From contig JBHEOO010000004.1 of NCBI GenBank assembly GCA_046260765.1, positions 1 through 64,000 of the forward strand: a DNA stretch of 64,000 nucleotides. Direction: 5' to 3'. This DNA comes from Chromatocurvus sp046260765 (GTDB taxonomy: Bacteria; Pseudomonadota; Gammaproteobacteria; Pseudomonadales; Halieaceae). Below are positions 1 through 8,149 of the stretch, piece after piece. The position numbers were made by a program, and so were the translations under genes. The stretch's first letter is position 1. The number at the start of each line of letters is the position of its first letter. Below the pieces are notes generated by a model. It was given only the letters and a program-made list of their open reading frames with translations, did no database searches and was not told the origin of the DNA.

Positions 1-682
1 GGGGTGCCTGTACCTGCAGTTCGCCCGCGTGCCACAGGCAGGCAAGGTAAAGACCCGCGTTCAGCCCAGTCTCGGTCCCCAGGAGGCCTGCGCGCTGCAC
101 TGCGAATTGCTCGTTCATACGGCGAGCCAGCTTAATCGCGTGCCTGCAAGTGCTCGCGAACTGTGGGTTACCGGAGACGTCGCGCACCCGTGGTTGTCGC
201 AGGTAGCCTCTCACTATGGCATGTCGCTGCATCTGCAGCGTGGTGCGGATCTGGGTGAGCGCATGCTGCATGCGCTGCGCGATGGGCTGTCCAGGTACCG
301 CAAGGTGGTGCTGGTGGGGAGCGATTGTCCGGGACTCGATCCGGGCTATCTCGGCGAGGCCGCAAGTGCACTGGATGATGCCGATATGGTCTGGGGACCC
401 GCCGCGGATGGGGGTTACGTGCTGGTGGGCGCCAGTCGCGTCCACGCTGCCTGTTTCGACGGCATCGACTGGGGTAGCGCGGCTGTCATGTCGCAAACCC
501 TTGAGCGTGCGCGCCAGGGCGAAGTTTCTCACGCGATGCTGCCGCTGCGCGACGATATCGACCGTCCCGAGGATCTGCCGCTCTGGTGGGCGATACGGGA
601 TCGGGAGAGCGGGCAGCCTGATCGCCAGGCGCTTGATGCGCTGCTCGCCAGCGGCCTGCAGCTTTGCGAGGACGACAGCTGA
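1..682 (+). CDS. TIGR04282-type (DUF2064) glycosyltransferase-like protein, 5' partial
   Basis: The reading frame is open from base 2 and runs to a TGA at 680-682, so the true start lies before the window. The first visible residues (LYLQFARVPQAGKVKTR) match the conserved N-terminal phosphate-binding strand of the TIGR04282/DUF2064 family, which has a nucleotide-diphospho-sugar transferase fold. The GTG at 29 is therefore not the start. Further family signatures are GSDCPGLD (about residues 97-104 counted from 29) and WGPAADGGYVLVG shortly after, the metal and nucleotide-binding region. The biological substrate of this family is not established; relatives often sit beside a TIGR04283 glycosyltransferase, which would be off the left edge. 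It converges on yciH. Confidence 0.85.
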   Translation, partial: GCLYLQFARVPQAGKVKTRVQPSLGPQEACALHCELLVHTASQLNRVPASARELWVTGDVAHPWLSQVASHYGMSLHLQRGADLGERMLHALRDGLSRYRKVVLVGSDCPGLDPGYLGEAASALDDADMVWGPAADGGYVLVGASRVHAACFDGIDWGSAAVMSQTLERARQGEVSHAMLPLRDDIDRPEDLPLWWAIRDRESGQPDRQALDALLASGLQLCEDDS

Positions 683-704
683 CTGGCGGTCGGTCCGACC
701 GGAC

Positions 705-740
705 GTCCCGATCAGGCGTCCCGATCAGGTGTCCCGACGA
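705..740. repeat. 13-bp tandem repeat, about 2.8 copies
   Basis: The unit GTCCCGATCAGGY is repeated at 705-717 and 718-730, with a partial copy at 731-740. It lies in the short gap between two convergent genes, just after a 15-base palindrome (CGGTCGGTCCGACCG, 687-701). No T-run follows, so a standard terminator is not supported. Confidence 0.7.
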
Positions 741-759
741 TGCGCCGCGGAGTAAAGGA

Positions 760-1119
760 TCAGCCCCCCGCAATCCTGACGCTGTAGCCCTCGTCAGTAA
801 GCAGGGTCTTCAGCAATTCGCGCTGGTCCCCCTGTATTTCCACCGCACCCTCTTTCACGGCGCCCCCGACCCCACAGCGCTGCTTGAGCTTTTTCGCCAG
901 GGCCTTGAGTTCCGGTTCATCGAGGGGAAGTCCCCGAATGATCGTTACGGCCTTGCCGCCACGTCCCTTGCTCTCGCGGTGCAGACGGACAATGCCGTCT
1001 GACGGTGGGCGCGCAGTTTTCATGGATCGACAGCGACATTTGTCCACGGCCTCTCTGCAACCGGGGCAGAGCCTGCCGAGATCGGTAGAGTAAACGGTGC
1101 GACTGCTGTTGCGTGGCAT
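760..1119 (-). CDS. yciH: SUI1/eIF1 family translation factor YciH
   Basis: This 119-residue protein belongs to the bacterial SUI1/eIF1-like family (YciH), a small ribosome-associated protein that can influence start-codon fidelity. The first 30 or so residues contain a CPGCREAVDKCRC cysteine motif typical of the family. The SUI1 fold follows, with the GRGGKAVTIIRGL strand-loop near residues 52-64 and CGVGGAVKEGAVEIQGDQ near residues 82-99. A longer open frame continues upstream to 2325, but homology starts at the ATG at 1117-1119 (MPRNSS). It is divergent from slyX and convergent with the preceding transferase. Confidence 0.93.
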   Translation of the reverse strand: MPRNSSRTVYSTDLGRLCPGCREAVDKCRCRSMKTARPPSDGIVRLHRESKGRGGKAVTIIRGLPLDEPELKALAKKLKQRCGVGGAVKEGAVEIQGDQRELLKTLLTDEGYSVRIAGG

Positions 1120-1206
1120 TCTTGCAATCCTCTGCTTTCTTCGCCTGCTTGCGCGTGGTGTGAGGGCGTGTACGCTGCGTTTGCCAACGTCGAGTTTAAG
1201 GTCAAT

Positions 1207-1467
1207 ATGGAAAACGCGAATATTACGCGAGCTGAGCTCGAGCGTCTGCAGACTGAGCAGGCGTATCAGTCGGATACCATCCGGGCACTGAACGATGCGC
1301 TGTCTGCACAGCAGATGGAGCTGATCGAATTGCGCCACCACATGCGACTTCTGGAAACCAGACTGCGCGAGATTCTGGCAGATTCCGCGCGGGAGGATAG
1401 TGTAGAAGATAGTGTAGAAAATAGTGCAGAGAATGCCGCCACAGAGCCGCCGCCCCCACATTATTGA
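1207..1467 (+). CDS. slyX: SlyX family coiled-coil protein
   Basis: SlyX is a short, widespread proteobacterial protein of unknown biochemical role. This 86-residue copy has a heptad-patterned coiled coil (about residues 5-57) and ends in PPPPHY, the diagnostic SlyX C-terminus. I chose the ATG at 1207 over an in-frame ATG at 1168 because AAGG lies 6 nt upstream (1197-1200) and the family starts here. Just before the PPHY tail is an acidic insertion built from a 12-nt tandem repeat (1396-1431) encoding DSVE-DSVE-NSAE, which is not part of the family core. It is divergent from yciH. Confidence 0.9.
   Translation: MENANITRAELERLQTEQAYQSDTIRALNDALSAQQMELIELRHHMRLLETRLREILADSAREDSVEDSVENSAENAATEPPPPHY
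1396..1431 (+). repeat. 12-nt in-frame tandem repeat in slyX (3 copies)
   Basis: Three near-identical 12-base units (consensus GATAGTGTAGAA) lie head to tail and encode D-S-V-E, D-S-V-E and N-S-A-E. The unit keeps the reading frame, so copy number could vary without breaking SlyX. Confidence 0.8.
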
Positions 1468-1566
1468 AAGCGCATCGCGTGTGCGTTGCGTGTTGCGGCG
1501 AGGCCATGAATACACCACACTTTCACCAGGAATTGAGCGACGAATCAGTTTTATTGAGGACGACTC

Positions 1567-2802
1567 ATGAGCACTAGCGAAAAACGAGACAGCGCGGAGC
1601 AGGCAGAATTTCGCCGCTACTGCCGCGACTGGCTGGCTGATCACCATCCCGGGGAGCCCTCTGTGCGTCTGCCGCAGTCGCCACTGGAAATCATGACCCG
1701 TGATCAGCTCGACTATCTGCAGGGCTGGCAGAAATCTGCTTACGACGCGGGCCTCGTGGGCTGCGACTACCCCGTGGACGTCGGCGGCGGCGGCCGCAAG
1801 GATTGCCAGCGCGTGGCCAACGAGGAGATGCAGGCGGCGCGCACGCCGTTCTTTCCCAACGTGATCGGTCTGGGCATGGCGGCACCGACCGTTCTCCATC
1901 ACGCGCGGGATGACGTCAAGCGGGAGCTGTTGCCCCGGCTGTTTTCCGGTGAGGATATCTGGTGTCAGGGTTTCAGTGAGCCCGGCGCGGGCTCTGATCT
2001 CGCGTCGGTGCAGACTTTTGCCGAGGCGAAGGGCGACAAATGGGTGATCAACGGTCACAAGGTGTGGACATCGCTTGCCCATTTCGCCGAATGGATGATC
2101 ATTCTGCTGCGCACCGACAAATCCCATAAATATGAGGGGCTGTCCTATTTCGTGGTTCCTATCCGCGGCGCCATCGGCAGCGGTGTCAGCGTCCGGCCGC
2201 TCATAAAAATGACCGGCGAGACCGGCTTCAACGAGGTGATCTTCGACGGGCTGGAAGTGGATGATCGTTATCGGCTGGATGAACTCGGCAAGGGCTGGCA
2301 GGTAGCCATGACGACGCTGCTGCACGAGCGCGGTGCCGGTGAACTGCAGGCGCCGCGTGCCGGGGGACTCAAATCCCGTGAGTCACACTCGGCAACGTCG
2401 CGAAGTCTCCTCGAACTGGCCCGCAAGACCCCCCGAGGGGCCGGCACGGCGGCGGATGATTCCGTTTTGCGGGATCGTATGATGCAGCAGGTGATTCGGG
2501 AGGAGGCGCTGAAAGAGAACCAGAGGCGGGCGCGGGTGCCGGCGCTGCTGGATCACCCCATGCGCCTGCCGCTGCAGAACAAGCTTCTCGCCACCGAGCT
2601 CGCGCAGGACACCGCGCGTATAGCGCTCGAGGTGGCAGGTGCCTCTGCCACGCTGTACATGGCGGATGAGCATGCGCCGGACAGGGGGCAGTGGCCTCTG
2701 GCGTATATGAATTCCTTTGGCATGACCATCGCCGCGGGTACCAGTGAGGTGCAGCGCAATATTCTGGGCGAGCGGGTGCTGGGACTGGCAAAGTCAAAAT
2801 AG
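1567..2802 (+). CDS. Acyl-CoA dehydrogenase family protein (FadE-like, subunit 1)
   Basis: This 411-residue flavoprotein would carry out alpha,beta-dehydrogenation of an acyl-CoA thioester, passing electrons from FAD to ETF. The FAD/substrate motif FSEPGAGSDLA is at 136-146, followed by the W-x-I-N-G-x-K-x-W-T-S signature near 159-169. The C-terminal FAD motif GTSEVQRN is at 391-398. The Glu usually preceding GTSE (MCAD-type catalytic base) is Ala here, but E254 in LLHERG sits on the helix that carries the base in isovaleryl- and long-chain-type enzymes. The start has GAGGA just upstream. A second ACAD gene follows after 10 nt, suggesting an operon and possibly one heteromeric enzyme. The substrate is unknown. 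Confidence 0.9.
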   Translation: MSTSEKRDSAEQAEFRRYCRDWLADHHPGEPSVRLPQSPLEIMTRDQLDYLQGWQKSAYDAGLVGCDYPVDVGGGGRKDCQRVANEEMQAARTPFFPNVIGLGMAAPTVLHHARDDVKRELLPRLFSGEDIWCQGFSEPGAGSDLASVQTFAEAKGDKWVINGHKVWTSLAHFAEWMIILLRTDKSHKYEGLSYFVVPIRGAIGSGVSVRPLIKMTGETGFNEVIFDGLEVDDRYRLDELGKGWQVAMTTLLHERGAGELQAPRAGGLKSRESHSATSRSLLELARKTPRGAGTAADDSVLRDRMMQQVIREEALKENQRRARVPALLDHPMRLPLQNKLLATELAQDTARIALEVAGASATLYMADEHAPDRGQWPLAYMNSFGMTIAAGTSEVQRNILGERVLGLAKSK

Positions 2803-2812
2803 GGCAAACATC

Positions 2813-3979
2813 ATGGGTCAACCGAATAACTATGGGTTTGGTGAGGAAGCGGCGCTTTTGAAAAGCTCGGCGGCGAAGTTTTTTGCCCAGCATCTGCCGG
2901 TCGACAGGCTGCACGCACTGGTCGCCGGGTCGCACGATCCGGATAGACAGCCCGAGGCGCCCTGGCCGCAGGATCTGTGGCAGCAGATGGTCGACCTGGG
3001 CTGGACATCGCTGGCTGTGCCTGAAGCCGCGGGCGGTCTGGGCATGCCCTGTGTTGCTGTGGCGGGGCTCGTTGAGGAACTCGGCAGGGCGGCGTTTCCG
3101 TGTCCACTGCTCGGCACGCTGGCGGTAGGCTATGTTCTTGCCGAGTGCGGCGATACCGCCCATGCGGCGCTTGAGGAAATCGTCGAGGGCTGTGCCGTCG
3201 CCCTGGCGCTGACAGACCGGACCGGCTCCTGGGATATTGCGGTCAGCGGTGTCAGTTACGAAGGTGATGTTCTCAGTGGCAGTGCCCATTTCGTCCAGGA
3301 CGTGCGTAAGGCAAAACGGCTTCTGGTCAGCGCAAACGGCGAGCAGGGGCTGCAGCTGTTCTGGGTGGCGGTTGATGCGGATGGGGTCGGCGTGGAATCC
3401 GATGCTATTGTCGATCTGACGAGAGATCAGGGCCACGTCGCGTTTGCCGGCGTTGTTGCAAAGCGACTGGGTGATGATGGTGCGACGGCGCTGGACCGGG
3501 CGATGCCGGCGCTGTGGACGCTGCTCGCGGCAGATATGGCGGGTGCCGCAGAATGGTTATTGCAGACAAGCGTGGAGTACGCAAAGTCCCGCCAGCAGTT
3601 CGACCACCCGCTGGGTTTTTTCCAGGCGGTGAAACATCCGTTGGTGGACGTCATGATTCATATTGATGCCACCCGGTCGCTGCTTTACAGCGCTGCCTGC
3701 GCCATCGACCATGAACCGGAGCGGGCAAGGCAGCTGGCGCACATGGCGCAGGCCTCGGCCTGCGACACAGCCGCGTACTCGGCGGGCCGCGCTGTGCAGA
3801 CCCACGGTGGTATCGGGTTCACCTGGGAGTGCTACGTGCACCTGTACTTCAAGCGGCAGAAACACAGCGAGGTACTCTGGGGAGATGCCACCTGGCATCG
3901 CGCAAGGCTGGCTGACATACTTCTCGGCAAGCCCGTAAGCGGGGGCCGGTCAGCGCAGGGCGCGGAAGCAGTCGCGTAG
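2813..3979 (+). CDS. Acyl-CoA dehydrogenase family protein (FadE-like, subunit 2)
   Basis: This second ACAD-fold protein (388 residues) starts at ATG 2813, 10 nt after the first; the in-frame ATG at 2744 lies inside the upstream gene and precedes the family N-terminus (GFGEEAALLKSSAAKFF). The C-terminal half has the family helices (SRQQFDHPLGFFQAVKH, then QTHGGIGFTWECYVHLYFKR). The middle domain lacks a convincing FSEPGAGSD-type motif: the equivalent region reads ALALTDRTGSWDIAV. This pattern, one subunit with full FAD motifs beside a shorter degenerate partner, is known from alpha2beta2 steroid-side-chain ACADs such as mycobacterial FadE28-FadE29. That analogy is inference. The 3' end overlaps the convergent epoxide hydrolase gene by 30 bp. 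Confidence 0.87.
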   Translation: MGQPNNYGFGEEAALLKSSAAKFFAQHLPVDRLHALVAGSHDPDRQPEAPWPQDLWQQMVDLGWTSLAVPEAAGGLGMPCVAVAGLVEELGRAAFPCPLLGTLAVGYVLAECGDTAHAALEEIVEGCAVALALTDRTGSWDIAVSGVSYEGDVLSGSAHFVQDVRKAKRLLVSANGEQGLQLFWVAVDADGVGVESDAIVDLTRDQGHVAFAGVVAKRLGDDGATALDRAMPALWTLLAADMAGAAEWLLQTSVEYAKSRQQFDHPLGFFQAVKHPLVDVMIHIDATRSLLYSAACAIDHEPERARQLAHMAQASACDTAAYSAGRAVQTHGGIGFTWECYVHLYFKRQKHSEVLWGDATWHRARLADILLGKPVSGGRSAQGAEAVA

Positions 3980-5101
3980 CTCCTCGACAAACAGCTCGGG
4001 CTGCTCAAAAGCGGCGAAGTGACCGCCTCTGGGCAGTTCGTTCCAGTGAATCAGATTTCGGAAGCGTTTCTCTGCCCAGCGGCGGCTGGTCCGCAGAATT
4101 TCGCCCGGAAACAGTGAGCAGCCGACCGGCAGCTCGATAGGATCGAGAGACGTGTTGTGGAAACTCTCCCAGTACAGCCGCGCCGCGCTGCCCGCCGTGT
4201 TGTTCAGCCAGTAGAGCATCACATTGTCGAGCATTTCGTCACGCCCCAGCGCATTTTCGGGATGCCGCACGCCGTCACGCTCGCAATCCGTCCAGGCCTG
4301 AAATTTCTCGATTATCCAGCTCATCTGCCCGGCCGGTGAATCGGCAAGGCCATAGGCGAGGCTCTGCGGGCGCGTCGACTGCTGCCGTGCATAGCCGGAA
4401 TCCCAGCGCTGGTAGTGCTCAAGTGCCGCCAGTGCCTGCTGCTCTGCCTCAGACAGTGAATCCATGCAGTCCGCGTCTGGCGCGGCCACCGGCATGTTGA
4501 CATGCACGCCGGCCAGGCCCTGGGGTCTGGCTGCGGCCATTGCCAGCGTGACAAGGCTGCCCCAGTCGCCGCCCTGGGCGGCAAACCGCTCGTAGCCGAG
4601 CCGCTGCATCAGCGTTGCCCACATGGCCGCGATCCTCTCGACGGAGGTGCCTGTCTGCGAGGGCTTGCCGGAAAACCCGTAGCCGGGCAGGGACGGAATA
4701 ACGAGATGGAAGGCATCGGCGCTATCAGCCGCATGCGCCGAAGGATCCGCCAGGGGCTCAATCACTTTGTGAAACTCGATGACCGAGCCCGGCCAGCCGT
4801 GGGTTATCAGCAGGGGCAGGGCATTCGGGTTCGGGCTCACCCTATGGATGAAGTGGATTGCAACACCGTCTATGTCTGTCATGCAGTGCTGCCAGCCGTT
4901 CAGCAGCCTCTCGCAGCGCCGCCAGTCGTAGCTTTCTGCCCAGTAAGTCGCCAGCTCTTTCGCGTAGGACAGGGGTGTTCCCTGTTCCCAGCCATCGCAT
5001 GTTTCCGCATCCGGCCAGCGCGTTGTCGACAGTCGGCGCTGCAGGTCATCCAGCTGCGCCTGTGGGATGTCGATACGAAAGGGCTGAATGGATGTCTGCA
5101 T
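3950..5101 (-). CDS. Epoxide hydrolase, N-terminal EHN-domain type (alpha/beta hydrolase)
   Basis: This 383-residue protein resembles the microsomal-type epoxide hydrolases. An EHN domain occupies about residues 1-110 (PFRIDIPQAQLDDLQRRL at the start, lid-linking WPDAETCDGW). The oxyanion motif HGWPGS is at 101-106. The nucleophile is D179 in GGDWGS, and the catalytic histidine is H361 in PRGGHFAAFE; E334 in FPGE is a plausible charge-relay acid. It would convert an epoxide to a vicinal diol in the cytoplasm; the substrate is unknown. The gene lies 11 nt downstream of the SRPBCC-SDR gene and has an AGGA Shine-Dalgarno, so the two are co-transcribed. Confidence 0.9.
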   Translation of the reverse strand: MQTSIQPFRIDIPQAQLDDLQRRLSTTRWPDAETCDGWEQGTPLSYAKELATYWAESYDWRRCERLLNGWQHCMTDIDGVAIHFIHRVSPNPNALPLLITHGWPGSVIEFHKVIEPLADPSAHAADSADAFHLVIPSLPGYGFSGKPSQTGTSVERIAAMWATLMQRLGYERFAAQGGDWGSLVTLAMAAARPQGLAGVHVNMPVAAPDADCMDSLSEAEQQALAALEHYQRWDSGYARQQSTRPQSLAYGLADSPAGQMSWIIEKFQAWTDCERDGVRHPENALGRDEMLDNVMLYWLNNTAGSAARLYWESFHNTSLDPIELPVGCSLFPGEILRTSRRWAEKRFRNLIHWNELPRGGHFAAFEQPELFVEELRDCFRALR

Positions 5102-5112
5102 GGTTTCGTGTC

Positions 5113-6522
5113 CTATCCTGCTGCGTTGGCAACCTCAAATCCTTCCAGAAAGGTCCGCAGCTTTTCCCGCTCTTCCGGGGTTTCCCGTGTGTTGCTCCGA
5201 AGGTGTGTTGTCCTCGGCTCTCGGTCCAGGAACAGTTTTCCACTCACCGCACCTGCCTCGGTCGCTGCTGCGAGCCATACGATGGTGTCGGCGCCCTCGG
5301 CCGGGCTGCGCAGAATGCGACGGGTCAGGCGGTGAAAACCCGGTAAGGCTGACTCCACGCCCGGCGTGTCGGCCCAGCCCGGGTGCATGGCATTGACGAC
5401 GATATTGTCGTCCGCCCAGTCTTGTGCCCATTGCTCTGTCACGACCATAAGGGCGCGTTTGGCGCGGGCATACGCGACGCTCCCGGAATAGTTTTTTTCC
5501 CGCGCAACAAGCTTGTGGACCTCGAGCGGCTGGCTGTACATGCCCCCGGAGACCACATTCACAATGCGGCCCCCGTTTGATGCGGCGAGCAGTGGCTGCA
5601 GACCGCGACTCAGGCGATACGGGCTCAGCAGGAGCAGGGCAAAGCTGGCTTCCAGACCCTCGGCCGTTACCTGTCTCGGGTTGAACAGAGCACCTGCATT
5701 GTTGATGAGCACGTCGACGGGACGCCCCGCTATCACCAGTCTTTCCACTAACTGGTCGACATCGTGCATGAGAGACAGGTCGGCGATTTCCGCCGAAATC
5801 CTGAGATTGCCCGTCTCATGGATAAGGGATTCGACGGTTGCGGCTGCTTTTTCCGGGTTACGTATAACGAGCGTGAGTTGGGCACCCCGCTCCGCAAGCT
5901 GCCGCGCGGCAGCAAGGCCGATCCCTGAATTTGCCCCGGTGATCACCATATGCTGATCGCGCAGGTCGGCAGAGACCGGATTCCAGTGCTTGCGGCCGCG
6001 GCGGTAACCCCATCGGCTGAACATCGCGAGCCCAGGCAGCACCATGTTGTCGGCGCGACGGTTGCAGTCGGAAATTGTCGGTGCGGGAAAATTATCTTCC
6101 AGTGCCCGCTGCATACCCTTCAGCGAATTCCTGCCCATGCGCTGCATGCCGGGGATGAGTGCGTTCTCGGCCACACGCATTGCGCCTTTGGGGGTAATTT
6201 CGGCCACGTAATCGATATGCGTTCCTGGCCCCGAGTCTTCAAAGGTGATGCGATCGACGATATCAAACAGGGATGCGGAACCGTGCAGCTCGATGTAGTG
6301 CTCCGGCTCCAGTGCCACCACTCTGTAGTTGATGGCAACAGAGCCCAGGGGCAGGCGGCAGTGCACGAGAAATTCCGTGCCTTTGTCCACTGCCCCCGGG
6401 GTTGTTTTCTCCGCCCTGATCGCAGTGGCGTCCCATTCGGTCGTGGTCCGAAAATCGGAAATGTAGTTGAAGGCTTCGCTTCGGGTTCGGTCAACGGTGA
6501 TGGTTTCGTGCAGCGTAATCAT
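5113..6522 (-). CDS. Fusion protein: SRPBCC (START-like) domain plus DHRS12-like short-chain dehydrogenase
   Basis: This 469-residue protein joins two folds. Residues 1 to about 150 look like an SRPBCC/polyketide-cyclase lipid-binding domain (ETITVDRTRSEAFNYISDF at the start, then GSVAINYRVVALEP). Residues 185-469 are a short-chain dehydrogenase with the Rossmann motif TGANSGIG at 195-202, NNAG at 274-277 and the catalytic Y351-x3-K355 (YARAK). The MHPGWADTPGVESALPGF segment resembles DHRS12-type SDRs. The start was placed at the ATG at 6520-6522, six bases after AGGAG; an in-frame ATG 13 codons upstream lacks this. An NAD(P)-dependent oxidation or reduction of a hydrophobic ligand held by the START-like domain is plausible but inferred. 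Confidence 0.85.
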   Translation of the reverse strand: MITLHETITVDRTRSEAFNYISDFRTTTEWDATAIRAEKTTPGAVDKGTEFLVHCRLPLGSVAINYRVVALEPEHYIELHGSASLFDIVDRITFEDSGPGTHIDYVAEITPKGAMRVAENALIPGMQRMGRNSLKGMQRALEDNFPAPTISDCNRRADNMVLPGLAMFSRWGYRRGRKHWNPVSADLRDQHMVITGANSGIGLAAARQLAERGAQLTLVIRNPEKAAATVESLIHETGNLRISAEIADLSLMHDVDQLVERLVIAGRPVDVLINNAGALFNPRQVTAEGLEASFALLLLSPYRLSRGLQPLLAASNGGRIVNVVSGGMYSQPLEVHKLVAREKNYSGSVAYARAKRALMVVTEQWAQDWADDNIVVNAMHPGWADTPGVESALPGFHRLTRRILRSPAEGADTIVWLAAATEAGAVSGKLFLDREPRTTHLRSNTRETPEEREKLRTFLEGFEVANAAG

Positions 6523-6585
6523 TGAAAGCTCCTGTCCTGTGCCGATATACGGCAAGTGCACAGCCGCAGTTCACTGCAGTGTCGG

Positions 6586-6909
6586 TCAGTCGTCAGTCCA
6601 GACGTGTCGAAGCGGTTCGCCAAAATCATCATAGATGACCTTGCGACGCTGTCGTTTGCGTGCTGTTGCCGGTGCCTTTCGGGGTGGTTTGCGTCGGGCT
6701 TCCAGTGCAGCGATGACTTCCGGAATCTGTGTTCGCTCGGCACGGGGTTCAGTAAACAGCTCGCGTGTGTTCGATCGGAAAGGCGCGCCCGTCTCGCGGC
6801 CACTCACGCCCTGATCCACGCTACTGATCGCGCCGCCCTGGTTCAGGTACTGCTCCATCTCCTGTGCCAGTTGCGCGCGAAGCTCGGCCTTGGTCAACAG
6901 CTTTTTCAT
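6586..6909 (-). CDS. Small basic/acidic hypothetical protein with a SutA-like helix motif
   Basis: This 107-residue protein is not firmly recognised. Residues 9-30 (LRAQLAQEMEQYLNQGGAIS, then SVDQGV) resemble the ALARAMEEFLARGG motif seen near the end of Pseudomonas SutA and in other small gammaproteobacterial proteins. The central region is charged and probably unstructured (RRKPPRKAPATARKRQRRK), and the C-terminus is acidic-aromatic (YDDFGEPLRHVWTDD). The gene is on the same strand as, and 63 nt upstream of, the SRPBCC-SDR gene. A nucleic-acid or RNA-polymerase contact is possible given the lysine/arginine stretch, but no function is assigned. Confidence 0.65.
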   Translation of the reverse strand: MKKLLTKAELRAQLAQEMEQYLNQGGAISSVDQGVSGRETGAPFRSNTRELFTEPRAERTQIPEVIAALEARRKPPRKAPATARKRQRRKVIYDDFGEPLRHVWTDD

Positions 6910-7072
6910 TGGCTTGCCGGGTGGGCTCCCTGGGGTGCTGCGCTCTCTGCCTGAAAACAGGTCAGTCTACGCTATCTGACGACCAATGCATCTGCGCATT
7001 TTTCAAGAAGCTCATTTTTCAAGTTCAGCAGAGTCTGGTTTAATGCGGCTCTCGTTTCATGGGAGTACCTGC

Positions 7073-8149
7073 ATGATCTGGGTCATCTTGATTCTCGTCG
7101 CGCTGGTCTGGATCAGCGTCAGCTACCTTCGCGGAGAAAACCTGCGCTATCTGGATCGGCCGCCACAGCCGTCTCCCAGCACCCGGCCCAGCGATGCCCA
7201 CCACGCTGTGGTGGAGCAGCTGCGGGGGTTCGCCCATGTCGGTGATGGAAAGTCCGGTCACGGACTGATCAAAGCTATTCGTGAACTGATGGACACTATC
7301 CCTGCCGGTAAAAGCTATGCCAGCACATTTACAGCGGTCCAGCGCGACGGCATCAGCGGCGAGTGGGTGCAGTCGCCTGGTGTGGACACCCGGCGCAGGG
7401 TGCTCTACATCCATGGCGGCGCCTGGTTTGCGGGGAGTCCTCTGAGTCATCGGCCGGTTACGGACAAGCTTTCACATACGCTGAATGCTGCCGTGTTTGC
7501 ACTCGATTACCGCCTGCTACCGGAATACCGCCGGATAGACGGCATTGTCGATTGCCGCGAGGGTTACCGCTGGATACTGCACAATGGTCCCGAAGATGCA
7601 GAACCGCCGGAATTTCTGATGGTTGCCGGCGATTCCGCGGGCGGCAGCCTGACCCTTGACGTCATCGCCTGGGCGCGGGATGCCGGACTGCGCATGCCCG
7701 ATGCCGCGGTGGCGCTGTCGCCCTCCACGGACACTACAATGACGGCGCCCAGCCTGCGCGATAACATCGAAACGGATCCGATGCTGGGCCCTGCGTTTGC
7801 GAAACTGATGAAGGTACCGACGCCGGCGCTGTGGTGGTACTACTGGTTCACCTGGCGGATGCCGCCGAGCGACCCCCGGGTGTCACCGCTCCGGGGTAAT
7901 CTGGAGAAACTCCCGCCGGTGCTGATACTTGCAAGTGAAGCAGAGATGCTCATCGATGATGCCCGGCGCTACGCCGCGAAGGCGCAGGCTGCGGGGTCTC
8001 CCGTGCAGCTGCAGACCTGGCCTCACATGGTGCATGTCTGGCCCATGTTCACACCTGAGCTGCCGGAAGCGGAGGAGGCCTACGCCAACATCGCGGAGTT
8101 TGTCGCGGCATTGGAAATGCCGAAGCGGGTGCAGGCCGGATCTGCATGA
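7073..8149 (+). CDS. Membrane-anchored HSL-family (alpha/beta hydrolase) esterase
   Basis: A 358-residue carboxylesterase of the hormone-sensitive lipase family. An N-terminal hydrophobic segment (residues 1-17, MIWVILILVALVWISVS) looks like an uncleaved anchor. HGGAW at 114-118 forms the oxyanion hole, S188 in GDSAGG (186-191) is the nucleophile, an acid in ASEAEML (about E289) is the relay residue, and H321 in MVHVWPMF is the likely histidine. The ATG at 7073 has GGGAG 7 nt upstream and gives a sensible membrane segment; a longer frame from 6986 has neither. It overlaps the plsC-like gene by ATGA, so the two are translationally coupled and may act together on acyl-glycerols or other lipids. 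Confidence 0.88.
   Translation: MIWVILILVALVWISVSYLRGENLRYLDRPPQPSPSTRPSDAHHAVVEQLRGFAHVGDGKSGHGLIKAIRELMDTIPAGKSYASTFTAVQRDGISGEWVQSPGVDTRRRVLYIHGGAWFAGSPLSHRPVTDKLSHTLNAAVFALDYRLLPEYRRIDGIVDCREGYRWILHNGPEDAEPPEFLMVAGDSAGGSLTLDVIAWARDAGLRMPDAAVALSPSTDTTMTAPSLRDNIETDPMLGPAFAKLMKVPTPALWWYYWFTWRMPPSDPRVSPLRGNLEKLPPVLILASEAEMLIDDARRYAAKAQAAGSPVQLQTWPHMVHVWPMFTPELPEAEEAYANIAEFVAALEMPKRVQAGSA

Noticed and set aside
760..2325. A 521-codon minus-strand open frame
   Set aside because: Only the last 119 codons match a family (YciH). The rest is antisense to slyX and the acyl-CoA dehydrogenase and has no recognisable sequence.
2369..3436. Long minus-strand open frame opposite the two acyl-CoA dehydrogenases
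   Set aside because: It is a high-GC shadow frame with no family motifs, spanning the boundary of two well-supported plus-strand genes.
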